64,000 bases of DNA from NCBI RefSeq assembly GCF_014197105.1, contig NZ_JACIEV010000009.1:153631-217630 (forward strand), given 5' to 3'. The notes beneath the pieces were generated by a model. The model was not told the origin of the DNA. It saw only the letters and a program-made list of their open reading frames with translations, and did no database searches. The translations under genes and the position numbers were made by a program. Origin of the DNA: Sphingomonas jinjuensis (GTDB lineage: Bacteria; Pseudomonadota; Alphaproteobacteria; Sphingomonadales; Sphingomonadaceae). Positions 34,945-43,641 of the stretch are shown here, piece after piece (the stretch's first letter is position 1; each line of letters starts with the position of its first letter).

Positions 34945-35700
34945 ATGGTGTTGAGTAAGATTTTCGGCCGCGCGCCCGCCGTGTCGTTGACCGCGGCGCC
35001 GGGTGAGCGCGTCTATGCGATCGGCGACGTCCACGGCTGTCGATACGAGCTCGATCGATTGTTGGGGATGATCGATGCCGACAGTAACGCGCGCGGCGCG
35101 GCGCATGTGCGGATCGTTCTGCTCGGCGACCTGGTCGATCGCGGGCCCGACAGCGCCGGGGTGGTCGCGCGCGCCCGCCAGCTGGTCGATCGCGGCTCGA
35201 CGACGGTGCTGGCCGGCAACCACGAGGAACTCCTGCTGCTCGCCAGCCGCGGAGAGCGCGAGGCGCTGTCGATATTCAACCGCTTCGGCGGCCGCGAGAC
35301 GCTGGTCAGCTATGGCGTCGATCCCGACGACTATGACGACTGCGCACTGGCGGAGGTGCCCGACCTGATCCAGCGGGCGGTGCCCGCCGAGGATCTGAGC
35401 TTCCTGGCGGGGCTGGCCGAGCATGCGCGCAGCGGCGACTATATCTTCGTCCATGCCGGTGTCCGCCCCGGCGTGCCGCTGCACGAACAGACCGGCACCG
35501 ACCTGCGCTGGATCCGCGAGCCGTTCCTCAGCCACAAGGGCAGCTATGGCGCGCTCGTCGTACACGGCCACACCATCACCGCCGAGCCCGACATCCGTCC
35601 CAACCGCATCGGCATCGACACCGGCGCCTATGAGAGCGGCATCCTGACGGCGATCGGTGTCGAGGGCGAGGATCGTTGGTTCCTGCAGACCGGGGTCTGA
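34945..35700 (+). CDS. PPP-family metallophosphatase (serine/threonine phosphatase-like)
   Basis: 251 residues with the full PPP signature: GDVHG at about residue 28, GDLVDRGPDS, and GNHEELLLL, followed later by HAGVRPG and VHGHT. These supply the two-metal centre. It resembles phage lambda-type phosphatases, which act on phosphoserine/threonine/tyrosine or dinucleotides. It is divergent from the priming transferase gene across 181 bp. It could dephosphorylate a regulator of polysaccharide synthesis, but this is inference. Confidence 0.88.
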   Translation: MVLSKIFGRAPAVSLTAAPGERVYAIGDVHGCRYELDRLLGMIDADSNARGAAHVRIVLLGDLVDRGPDSAGVVARARQLVDRGSTTVLAGNHEELLLLASRGEREALSIFNRFGGRETLVSYGVDPDDYDDCALAEVPDLIQRAVPAEDLSFLAGLAEHARSGDYIFVHAGVRPGVPLHEQTGTDLRWIREPFLSHKGSYGALVVHGHTITAEPDIRPNRIGIDTGAYESGILTAIGVEGEDRWFLQTGV

Positions 35701-35774
35701 AACGCGTCGTCCGCGGGCGAGCGTATCGATTGGCTTCGACATGACGCAGGGGCGGGTTACCCTCGCCCCCGCCG

Positions 35775-37055
35775 TCACATCGCCGCGAGCAGGTCGCTGA
35801 TCGGTACGAAGGCGAAACCGACCGAACTGTCGGCAATGCCGTACGGCAGGAACAGCGTGTCGCCGTGCTTGATCGCGCCGCACGAGTAGACGACGTTGGG
35901 CACATAGCCCTCGCGATCCTGATCCTTCGCGGCGAGGATCGGCTCGCGCGTCTGGCCGAGCACCTTCGACGGATCGTTTTTGTCGAGCAGCGCCGCGCCG
36001 ATCGAATATTTACGCATCGCACCGACGCCATGGGTCAGCAGCAGCCACCCCTCGTCGAGCTCGATGGGCGGCCCGCAATTGCCGATCTGCACCAGCTCCC
36101 AGGGGAATTGCGGCGTCAGGATCTTCACGCCGTCTTCCCAATGGGTCAGCGAATCCGACTTCAGCAGGAACAGGTTCTCGCCATCCGACCGGCCGATCGT
36201 CATATACTGGCCGTCGACCTTGCGCGGGAACAGCGCCATGCCCTTGTTCCGCGCCGCCGGGCCCGTCATCGGCACCAGGTCGAACGCGCGGAAATCGGTC
36301 GTGCGCAGCAGCTCCGACTGGATCTGCGACCCGTTATAGGCGGTGTAGGTGCCGAGCCATTCGACCGACCCGTCGTCGTGCGTGAAATGAACGAGACGCA
36401 GGTCTTCCAGGCCCTTGGACTGCGCCTCCGTCATCGGGAAGATGACGGTGCCCGACAGCGTCGAATCGCGGTTGCGATGGACGGTCACGGGACCTTCGGG
36501 GAAATGATTTTCGTCGCGCCCGATTACGTCGGTCGAGGTTGCGAAGGGCGGCTCGGGCGCCAGCTTCAGCTGACGGCTATCGGTGATGATGCCTTCGCGG
36601 AAGGCGACCGACGAGATATGCCCCTCGCCCACCGCGCGCAGGCTCATCAGGATCCGCATCGACCCCTTGGGCATCCCCGACTGGTCGTGATGCGGCACCG
36701 CGCTCGGATTCATTAGCGCGGCGGCGGCGTAGCTATATTCTTGGCAGAAATAGGCACCGATCAGCTGGCGGCGCTCGTCGCCGATCTCGGCGCCGTCCAA
36801 TTCCAGCAGCGTCTCGATCTCGTCGTAGCGGGTCATGAACACGCGCCGCGTCTGCCAGTGGCGCGCCTCGAAGTCCTTCAGCACCAGCTCGAGCTCGGCG
36901 GTCACCTGACGCGGCGACATCTCGAGTACTTCGCGGATTAGTCGCTCGGTGCGGCTGACCCCGCCCGCGCTCTTGCTCCAGCCGATATGAAAGGGCCGCA
37001 CCACCACGCGCGAAGGATCGGCATGCAACCGCAGCCGGTGGGTGAAGAGGTCCAT
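35775..37055 (-). CDS. GH130-type glycoside phosphorylase/hydrolase
   Basis: 426 residues starting at the ATG at 37055 (MDLFTHRLRLHADPSRVVVR) with GGAG upstream. The frame extends to a GTG at 37085 without family similarity. Motifs include GLEDLRLVHF (the E-D-x-R of GH130), GRDENHFPEGPVTVHRNRD, and IELDEGWLLLTHGVGAMRKY of the five-bladed propeller. Known GH130 enzymes cleave beta-mannosides, often by phosphorolysis. No signal peptide is seen, so it should act in the cytoplasm. It lies 54 bp downstream of the GT4-glycosidase fusion. Substrate not known. Confidence 0.83.
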   Translation of the reverse strand: MDLFTHRLRLHADPSRVVVRPFHIGWSKSAGGVSRTERLIREVLEMSPRQVTAELELVLKDFEARHWQTRRVFMTRYDEIETLLELDGAEIGDERRQLIGAYFCQEYSYAAAALMNPSAVPHHDQSGMPKGSMRILMSLRAVGEGHISSVAFREGIITDSRQLKLAPEPPFATSTDVIGRDENHFPEGPVTVHRNRDSTLSGTVIFPMTEAQSKGLEDLRLVHFTHDDGSVEWLGTYTAYNGSQIQSELLRTTDFRAFDLVPMTGPAARNKGMALFPRKVDGQYMTIGRSDGENLFLLKSDSLTHWEDGVKILTPQFPWELVQIGNCGPPIELDEGWLLLTHGVGAMRKYSIGAALLDKNDPSKVLGQTREPILAAKDQDREGYVPNVVYSCGAIKHGDTLFLPYGIADSSVGFAFVPISDLLAAM

Positions 37056-37109
37056 CGCTGCTCCGCGTCCCGCTGTCGTCGTCACTTCACGGCGTCGCCA
37101 GCAAGGGCG

Positions 37110-39359
37110 CTAGGCGACGGCGCGATCCGCCCCTGCCACGCCTTGGGTCGCGATTGAAAGCCCCGAAATCGCGCAGCTCGCAAGTTGTAGCGCGAGAATC
37201 GACTCGGCACCCTGGTTACGATTGAGCCCGGTCGGCATCAGGCCATCGAAACAGCCGCCATCGGCCGGCGACACGAGCGGCAGATCCAGGTCGTTGAGGC
37301 CGAGGAACCAGCCATAGGCCTTCTCCGCCTCGTCGGCCCAGCGCTTGTCGCCGGTAGCCTTGTACGCGGCGATGCACGCCTCGACCGTTGCCTGCGCTTC
37401 CAGCGGCTGCTGATCGAACTGCAGCGGTTCGGCATAGGGCCGGTGGAAGCTCTCGGTGCCGACCGCGCGGAAGCGCCCCTCGGGCGACGTCTGCTTCGAC
37501 ACGATCCAGTTCAGCGTCTCGATCCCGCAATCGATGAGATCCTGGCGACCGAGCGAGGCACCGGCCACGATCAGCGCCTGCGGCAACCGGGCGTTGTCAT
37601 ACGCCAGGACGATCTCGAACCAGCTCCACTCCGGCCGACGCGCCTCTTCCAGCAGGGCGAGGTGGGCGTCGGGGAAGCGCTGCAGGATCGATCGGGCGAG
37701 CTCATGGCCCGGACGCGCTTCGAGCATCGCCGCCGCGCCGAGCATCGCGAACGACTGGGCGCGCAGGCTGCCCAGATCGAACGCCAGGCTGGCGGTGGCG
37801 TCGAACATCACCGTCGCCCAATCGCGGTGCTTGGCATCCTGCGCATCGCGCGCGGTCACGCCGAGCGCCCACAGGGTGCGACCGTTCGAATCCTCCGACC
37901 CGACATCCTCGCACCAGCTGCGATCGAAGCGCATGAAGTTGCGGAAGCGCTGAGTTTCCGGGTTCCACGCGAACTGCACGAACGAGGCGTAGATCGTCGT
38001 CCACTTGTCGCGCTGGATCGGATCGATGTCCTGCATCGCGCTCATCAGCATCAGCGCGCGGGCATTATCGTCGATGCAATAGCCGTGGCGGCGATCGGGC
38101 ACCGAATAGATCGAGTGCTGAAGCATGCCGGTGGCGTCGCTCATGCGCTCGACCGCCGCAAAGTCGGGGGCCAGCGGTCGCATTACGGATGCCCTCGATA
38201 AACGACGCGGCTGTGAATCAAGTGCCATTCGGAATTGCTCCACCGTCGCTTCGGCCAAGCGCGGCCAGATCATCGTACGTCCACGCGCATAGGCGCGCTG
38301 CGACAGCCGCTCGCGATCGCGGCGGTTGGACAGCAGGCGGTCGATCTCGCGCGCGAACGCGGCGACGTCGCGGAAATCGACCAACACGCCGTGACCATCG
38401 GCAAGGATTTCAGTGGCATGGACATAGGGGGTGGAAACCACCGCCTTGCCGACGCCGACCGCATAGGACAGCGTGCCGCTCGTGATCTGCGCAGGGTTGA
38501 GATAGGGCGTTGCGTAGATGTCGGCGGCCTGGAGATAATCCAGCAGCTCCTCGGTCTCGACGAACTTGCCGACGAACTGGACGTTGTCGGCCACCCCCAA
38601 TTCCTCGGCGAGCGCCTTCAGCCGATCGCGATAGGCTTCGCCCTCGTGCGCGACGAGGTTGGGATGGGTGGCGCCGAGCACCGCGTAGAGCAACGTCGGA
38701 TGCCGCTCGACCAGCGCGGGCAGCGCCTCGATGATCGTCTCCAGCCCCTTGTTCGGCGCGAGCAGGCCGAACGTCAAAACCACCTCGCGCTCCGCCCAGC
38801 CGAAGCGCTCCTTGCGCATCGCGGGATCGATCAGCTCGCGATCGGGCACGCCGTGCGGGATCATCGCGATCTGCCGCGGATTGGCAGCGTAGACGCGGGT
38901 CAGGATATCGCGGCCGCGCTCGGCCATCACGATGACGCGCGATGCGCGGCGCAACAGGCCTTCCATCACCCGCCGCTCGTCGGCGCTCGGCTTCTCGAGG
39001 ATGGTGTGGAGCGTCACGATGACCGGCAGCGTCGTGCGATCGAGCAGGGCGAGCAGATATTCGCCCGCGGGGCCGCCGTAGATGCCGTATTCGTGCTGGA
39101 CCAGGATCGCCTGCGCGCCGCTTGCGTCGATCCGACGCGCGGCCTCGATATAGGCGCCACGGTCCTGCTGGACGATCGTACCGACCACCGCTTCGGGATA
39201 GTCATAGGATTCGTCGCGATCATCCATCGCATAGACGTCGACCGCCAAGTCCGGAAAGCGCGTCCGCAACGCGTCGTAGACATCGGTCGTAAAGGTTGCG
39301 AGCCCACACTGGCGCGGCAAGAAATTACCGATCAGCGCCACGCGTTCGATAGCCTGCAT
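37110..39359 (-). CDS. GT4 glycosyltransferase fused to an alpha/alpha-barrel glycosidase-like domain
   Basis: 749 residues from the ATG at 39359 (MQAIERVALIGNFLPRQCG). The first 370 or so are a GT4 enzyme: LPVIVTLHTILEKPS, LLAPNKGLETIIEALPALVE, GKFVETEELLDYLQAADIYA and PAQITSGTLSYAVGVGKAVV. Residues from about 390 to the end are helical with aromatic motifs (YSVPDRRHGYCIDDNARALM, FMRFDRSWCED, PEWSWFEIVLAYDNARL, FHRPYAEPLQFDQQP), as in six-hairpin glycosidases. No signal peptide is seen. It and GH130 downstream probably act on one glycan in the cytoplasm. Confidence 0.85.
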   Translation of the reverse strand: MQAIERVALIGNFLPRQCGLATFTTDVYDALRTRFPDLAVDVYAMDDRDESYDYPEAVVGTIVQQDRGAYIEAARRIDASGAQAILVQHEYGIYGGPAGEYLLALLDRTTLPVIVTLHTILEKPSADERRVMEGLLRRASRVIVMAERGRDILTRVYAANPRQIAMIPHGVPDRELIDPAMRKERFGWAEREVVLTFGLLAPNKGLETIIEALPALVERHPTLLYAVLGATHPNLVAHEGEAYRDRLKALAEELGVADNVQFVGKFVETEELLDYLQAADIYATPYLNPAQITSGTLSYAVGVGKAVVSTPYVHATEILADGHGVLVDFRDVAAFAREIDRLLSNRRDRERLSQRAYARGRTMIWPRLAEATVEQFRMALDSQPRRLSRASVMRPLAPDFAAVERMSDATGMLQHSIYSVPDRRHGYCIDDNARALMLMSAMQDIDPIQRDKWTTIYASFVQFAWNPETQRFRNFMRFDRSWCEDVGSEDSNGRTLWALGVTARDAQDAKHRDWATVMFDATASLAFDLGSLRAQSFAMLGAAAMLEARPGHELARSILQRFPDAHLALLEEARRPEWSWFEIVLAYDNARLPQALIVAGASLGRQDLIDCGIETLNWIVSKQTSPEGRFRAVGTESFHRPYAEPLQFDQQPLEAQATVEACIAAYKATGDKRWADEAEKAYGWFLGLNDLDLPLVSPADGGCFDGLMPTGLNRNQGAESILALQLASCAISGLSIATQGVAGADRAVA

Positions 39360-39521
39360 CGATCCGTCCACCCCACATCTTCCTTTCGTCGATACGGAAT
39401 GCCCGCCAAGCGAAGCTGTCCCGTCCCTGAACGAACCTTTGATTGGCAAGATGGTTGCATGAATGGTGCGATGCAACAAAATAGATCGCGCTGATTGCGA
39501 TCAACAACCCGGCACGAACGC

Positions 39522-39968
39522 TCAGCCGCGGCCGCGATACGGCGCAACCCCCTGGTCGGGCAGCCACAGGTCCTGCGGCGGCGCGGCGCTCTGCCAGAAC
39601 ACGTCGATCGGGATGCCGCCGCGCGGATACCAATAGCCGCCGATCCGCAGCCACACCGGCTTCATTTCCGCGACCAGGCGCTCGCCAATGCCGACGGTGC
39701 AGTCTTCGTGAAAAGCGGCATGGTTGCGAAAGCTGCCGAGGAAAAGCTTCAGCGACTTGGATTCGACGATCGTCTCGCCCGGCACATAATCGAGGACGAG
39801 ATGGGCGAAATCGGGCTGCCCCGTGACCGGGCACAGCGAGGTGAATTCGGGCGCGGCGAAGCGGACCAGATAGGTCCGGCCGGGCCGCGGGTTGGGGACG
39901 TAATCGAGCACCGCCTCTTCCGGGGAAGCAGGCAGCGCGCTGTTCTGGCCGAGGTGCATGGGGTTCAT
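39522..39968 (-). CDS. queF: NADPH-dependent 7-cyano-7-deazaguanine reductase QueF
   Basis: Reduces preQ0 to preQ1 in queuosine synthesis for tRNA. The 148-residue form starts at the ATG at 39968 ([20 protein letters not shown]). The frame is open much further upstream but carries no family sequence. The catalytic Cys is in [17 protein letters not shown]. The NADPH/substrate block is [20 protein letters not shown], followed by DVFWQ at the end. This is the short, unimodular QueF type. It is divergent from the photolyase gene. Confidence 0.95.
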   Translation of the reverse strand: MNPMHLGQNSALPASPEEAVLDYVPNPRPGRTYLVRFAAPEFTSLCPVTGQPDFAHLVLDYVPGETIVESKSLKLFLGSFRNHAAFHEDCTVGIGERLVAEMKPVWLRIGGYWYPRGGIPIDVFWQSAAPPQDLWLPDQGVAPYRGRG

Positions 39969-40004
39969 GCCGCGCCAGATAGAGGGATCGGACGGATCAT
40001 GCCA

Positions 40005-40043
40005 GTTCGCCCATGCGAACGCATCGCGCGCTGGTGCGTTCGC
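40005..40043. promoter_or_regulatory. Nested inverted repeats in the queF-photolyase intergenic region
   Basis: GCGAACGCA (40015-40023) is repeated inversely as TGCGTTCGC (40035-40043), 11 nt apart. GTTCG (40005-40009) also mirrors CGAAC (40016-40020) with a 6-nt gap. The set lies 6 nt before the photolyase GTG and 37 nt upstream of the queF ATG. It might be a dyad operator or an RNA hairpin masking the ribosome binding site. It does not fit the direct-repeat LexA box of alphaproteobacteria. Confidence 0.45.
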
Positions 40044-40049
40044 GCCTAC

Positions 40050-41597
40050 GTGACCACTCTCATCCCTATTCTCGGCGACCAGCTGTCTCTCGACCTCTCC
40101 TCGCTGAAGCGCGTCGGCAAGGCCGATGCTGTCCTGCTGATGATGGAGGTGACCGACGAGACCGGCTACGTCCGCCATCACAAAAAGAAGATCGCCTATA
40201 TCCTGTCGGCGATGCGTCACCACGCGGCGGCGCTGCGCGAGGCGGGGTGGCAGGTCGACTATGTGACGCTCGACGATCCCGACAACAGTGGCAGCTTCAC
40301 GAGCGAAGTGGCGCGGGCGGTCGAGCGACACGCACCGGCCCGCCTCATCGTCACGGAGGCGGGCGAATGGCGCGTCCAGGCGATGCTCGACAGTTGGGAG
40401 ACGCTGTTCGGCCTGCCCGTCGAGATCCGCGCCGACGATCGCTTCATCGCCACCCACGCCGAATTCGCCGCCTGGGCGGAGGGTCGCCGCGAGCTGACGA
40501 TGGAGTGGTTCTATCGCGAGATGCGGGTGAAGACCGGGCTGCTGGTCGACGACAAGGGCAAGCCCGTCGGCGGCAAGTGGAACTTTGACAAGGAGAACCG
40601 CAAGCCAGCGCAGCGCGACCTGACGATGCCGCGCCCCCTGTCGTTCGCGCCCGATGCGATCACCCGGGACGTGCTCGAACTGGTCGCCGCCCGCTTCGAC
40701 AATCATCCGGGAACGCTCGACGGTTTCGACTTCGCGGTCACGAGGGCCGATGCACTGCGGCAGCGGCGGCACTTCCTCGATCATGCATTGCCGGATTTCG
40801 GCGCGTACGAGGACGCGATGCTGACCGACGAGCCGTATCTCTGGCACTCGGTCCTGTCGCCCTACGTCAACTCGGGACTGCTCGATCCGCTGGAACTGTG
40901 CCGGGCGGTTGCCGAGCGCTACACGGCGGGCAAGGCGCCGCTCAATTCCGTCGAGGGCTATATCCGCCAGATCATCGGCTGGCGCGAATTCATGCGCGGC
41001 ATCTACTGGCGCGAAGGTCCGGACTATGTCGACCGCAACTTCCTCGGGCACGAACGCAATCTGCCCGGCTGGTACTGGACCGGCGACACCGACATGCAGT
41101 GCCTGCAGAGCGCGATTCGCGGCACGCTGCAGAACGCCTATGCCCATCACATCCAGCGGCTGATGATCACCGGCAATTTCGCGCTGCTGATCGGCGCCGA
41201 CCCGAAACAGGTCCACGAATGGTATCTGGAGGTCTATGCCGACGCCTATGAATGGGTCGAGCTTCCCAACACGCTGGGGATGAGCCAGTTCGGCGATGGC
41301 GGGCTCGTCGGGTCCAAGCCGTACATTTCGTCGGGCGCCTATATCAACCGCATGTCCGATTATTGCGGTCGCTGCCGCTACGACGTCGGCAAGCGCATCG
41401 GCGAGGACGCCTGCCCGTTCAACGCGCTCTACTGGGATTTCCTGGCGCGGCACGAAGACAAGCTGGGCCGCAACCGGCGCCTGTCGATGCCTTATCGCAA
41501 CTGGGCCAAGCAGGGCGAGGCCGATCGCCGCGCGACCCGCCGCCAGGCCAAGAGCTTCCTCGATTCTCTCGACGCGAGCGGACCCGGCGGATACTGA
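40050..41597 (+). CDS. FeS-containing photolyase/cryptochrome-related protein (PhrB type)
   Basis: 515 residues from the GTG at 40050 ([19 protein letters not shown]). It contains the PhrB-type features: QLSLDL at the N-terminus, then [24 protein letters not shown], the FAD-site [20 protein letters not shown], and cysteines [14 protein letters not shown] and EDACPF that can form a [4Fe-4S] cluster. It probably repairs 6-4 photoproducts. The preceding inverted repeat lies just upstream. sseA follows 8 bp later. Confidence 0.93.
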   Translation: MTTLIPILGDQLSLDLSSLKRVGKADAVLLMMEVTDETGYVRHHKKKIAYILSAMRHHAAALREAGWQVDYVTLDDPDNSGSFTSEVARAVERHAPARLIVTEAGEWRVQAMLDSWETLFGLPVEIRADDRFIATHAEFAAWAEGRRELTMEWFYREMRVKTGLLVDDKGKPVGGKWNFDKENRKPAQRDLTMPRPLSFAPDAITRDVLELVAARFDNHPGTLDGFDFAVTRADALRQRRHFLDHALPDFGAYEDAMLTDEPYLWHSVLSPYVNSGLLDPLELCRAVAERYTAGKAPLNSVEGYIRQIIGWREFMRGIYWREGPDYVDRNFLGHERNLPGWYWTGDTDMQCLQSAIRGTLQNAYAHHIQRLMITGNFALLIGADPKQVHEWYLEVYADAYEWVELPNTLGMSQFGDGGLVGSKPYISSGAYINRMSDYCGRCRYDVGKRIGEDACPFNALYWDFLARHEDKLGRNRRLSMPYRNWAKQGEADRRATRRQAKSFLDSLDASGPGGY

Positions 41598-41605
41598 CTG
41601 GGGCC

Positions 41606-42442
41606 ATGGAACCGCTCGTCTCCACCGGCTGGCTCGATCAAGAGCGCGGCGCCCGCGAACTCGCGATCCTCGATTGCACCTATGTCGACAAGGCGACGGG
41701 ACGAAACGCTCGCGCTGAATATGACGCAGGCCATATTCCCGGCGCGGTGTTCCTCGACCTGACCGAGGTCGCCGATACCGACAGCCCGCTGCCGACCATG
41801 CTGCCCTCGCCCGCGAAGTTCGCCAGCCGGCTCGCCGCGCTGGGCGTCGGCGATGGCATGCGGGTCGTGCTCTACGACGACAGCCCGTGGCGCACCGCGG
41901 CGCGCGCCTGGATGATGTTCCGCAGCTTCGGCATGCCCGATGTCGCGATCCTCGACGGCGGCCTCGCCAAGTGGCGCGCCGAGGGCCGCCCGCTCGACGA
42001 CGAGCCACCCACCGTCCGCCATCCGCACCTGACCCCGCGCGACCGCAACGTCGGCGTGCGCGACCTTGCCGCGATGCGCGATATCGTCGAGCGCGGCACG
42101 GCCCAGGTCGTCGACGCCCGCTCGGCGGCGCGCTTCACCGGGGCCGAGGCCGATCCCCGTCCCGGCGTCGCGCCCGGCCATATGCCCGGCGCGGCCAACC
42201 TGCCCTACACCCGGCTGTTCGCCGCCGACGGCACGTATAAGCGTGGCGAGGAGCTGGCGGCGGTGTTTGCCGAGGTCGGCATCGACTGGCAGCGTCCGCT
42301 CGTCGCGACCTGCGGCTCGGGCGTCACCGCTTCGACCATCGCCTTCGCGGCGCACCTGCTCGGCCACGACGTCGCGGTCTACGACGGCAGCTGGACCGAA
42401 TGGGGCGCGCAGGCCCACACGCCCAAGGTCACCGGCGCATGA
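41606..42442 (+). CDS. sseA: 3-mercaptopyruvate sulfurtransferase (two-domain rhodanese)
   Basis: 278 residues from the ATG at 41606. Two rhodanese domains: the first with [20 protein letters not shown] and [19 protein letters not shown], the second with the active loop CGSGVTAS and [17 protein letters not shown]. The CGSGVTAS loop favours mercaptopyruvate over thiosulfate as donor. It lies 8 bp after the photolyase gene and overlaps metC by 4 bp. Confidence 0.93.
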   Translation: MEPLVSTGWLDQERGARELAILDCTYVDKATGRNARAEYDAGHIPGAVFLDLTEVADTDSPLPTMLPSPAKFASRLAALGVGDGMRVVLYDDSPWRTAARAWMMFRSFGMPDVAILDGGLAKWRAEGRPLDDEPPTVRHPHLTPRDRNVGVRDLAAMRDIVERGTAQVVDARSAARFTGAEADPRPGVAPGHMPGAANLPYTRLFAADGTYKRGEELAAVFAEVGIDWQRPLVATCGSGVTASTIAFAAHLLGHDVAVYDGSWTEWGAQAHTPKVTGA

Positions 42443-43641
42443 GCGGCGATCGCAACCGGCCGATGGGCGATTCGACCCGCGTCGTCGGTGCCGGCAGGCG
42501 GCCCGAATGGACGCAGGGGATCGTCAACACGCCGGTCTGGCGTGCCTCCACCATCCTCTACGACAATGTCGCCGACCTGCGCGCGCGCGGCGGGCCGGAC
42601 ACGCACCATCGGCTGTTCTACGGCCGCCGCGGCACGCCGACGCAATGGACGCTCGCCGATGCGCTGACCGAGCTGGAACCGGGCGCGGAAGCGACGTTCC
42701 TCTATCCCTCGGGCGTCGCGGCGGTATCGGCGGCATTGCTGTCGGTATTATCGCCGGGCGACGAGCTGCTATGTACCGACAGCGCCTATGATCCGACGCG
42801 CTCGTTCGCCAGCGGCTTCCTGAAGCGCTTCGGCGTCACCACGCGCTACTACGACCCGCTGATCGGTGCCGGCATCGCCGACCTGATCGGCGACAAGACC
42901 CGCGCGATCCTGATGGAAAGCCCCGGCAGCCTGACCTTCGAGGTTCAGGACGTCCCCGCCATCTGTACCGCCGCGAAGGCGCGCGGGGTGACGACCCTGC
43001 TCGACAACACCTGGGCGACGCCGCTGCGCTTCCGCGCGATCGAGCATGGCGTCGACCTAACCATCCTGGCCTGCACCAAATATGTCGTCGGCCACAGCGA
43101 CGTGATGCTGGGATCGGTGACCGCGGCCGAGGGGCATTACGCCAGCCTGCGCGACACCAGCTTCCAGCTGGGCCAGGTCGCCAGCCCCGACGACAGCTGG
43201 CTCGGCAGCCGCGGCCTGCGCACGATGGCGGTTCGGCTCGACCGACACGAGGCCTCGGCACTCCAGATCGCGCGCTGGTTGGCCGAGCGGCCCGAGGTGG
43301 CGCAGGTGCTCCACCCCGCCCTCCCCTCCTGCCCCGGCCACGACATTTTCATGCGCGACTTCGCCGGCGGTGCAGGGCTGTTCGGCTTCGTTCTCGCCGA
43401 CGGTGGCGAGCGCGAGCGGGCGGCGCTGATCGATACCCTTCGCCTCTTCGGCATCGGCTACAGCTGGGGCGGGTACGAAAGCCTGGCGATCCCGGTCGAT
43501 CCGGCGCGCTATCGCACCGCGACCAAGCCCGTGTTTGCCGGCCCGCTCGTCCGCCTCCAGATCGGCCTCGAAGATCCCGCCGACCTGATCGCCGACCTCG
43601 ACGCGGGCCTCGCCGCCTATCGCGCGGCTTTGGGCGCGTGA
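42439..43641 (+). CDS. metC: Cystathionine beta-lyase or related PLP enzyme
   Basis: 400 residues from the ATG at 42439, which overlaps the sseA stop by 4 bp. Cys/Met-metabolism PLP enzyme of fold type I. The PLP lysine lies in ILACTKYVVGHSDVMLGSVT. The motifs FYGRRGTPTQWTLADALTEL, YPSGVAAVSAALLSVL and LLDNTWATPLRFRAIEHGVD follow the MetC pattern. It cleaves cystathionine to homocysteine in methionine synthesis, or cysteine. Its link with SseA suggests joint sulfur handling. Confidence 0.92.
   Translation: MSGDRNRPMGDSTRVVGAGRRPEWTQGIVNTPVWRASTILYDNVADLRARGGPDTHHRLFYGRRGTPTQWTLADALTELEPGAEATFLYPSGVAAVSAALLSVLSPGDELLCTDSAYDPTRSFASGFLKRFGVTTRYYDPLIGAGIADLIGDKTRAILMESPGSLTFEVQDVPAICTAAKARGVTTLLDNTWATPLRFRAIEHGVDLTILACTKYVVGHSDVMLGSVTAAEGHYASLRDTSFQLGQVASPDDSWLGSRGLRTMAVRLDRHEASALQIARWLAERPEVAQVLHPALPSCPGHDIFMRDFAGGAGLFGFVLADGGERERAALIDTLRLFGIGYSWGGYESLAIPVDPARYRTATKPVFAGPLVRLQIGLEDPADLIADLDAGLAAYRAALGA

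Noticed and set aside
39495..40049. N-terminal extension of the photolyase frame
   Set aside because: It overlaps queF in antisense. Family similarity begins at the GTG at 40050.
39969..42008. Long N-terminal extension of the queF frame to 828 residues
   Set aside because: The extension is antisense to the photolyase gene and has no family similarity. Only the last 148 residues are QueF.
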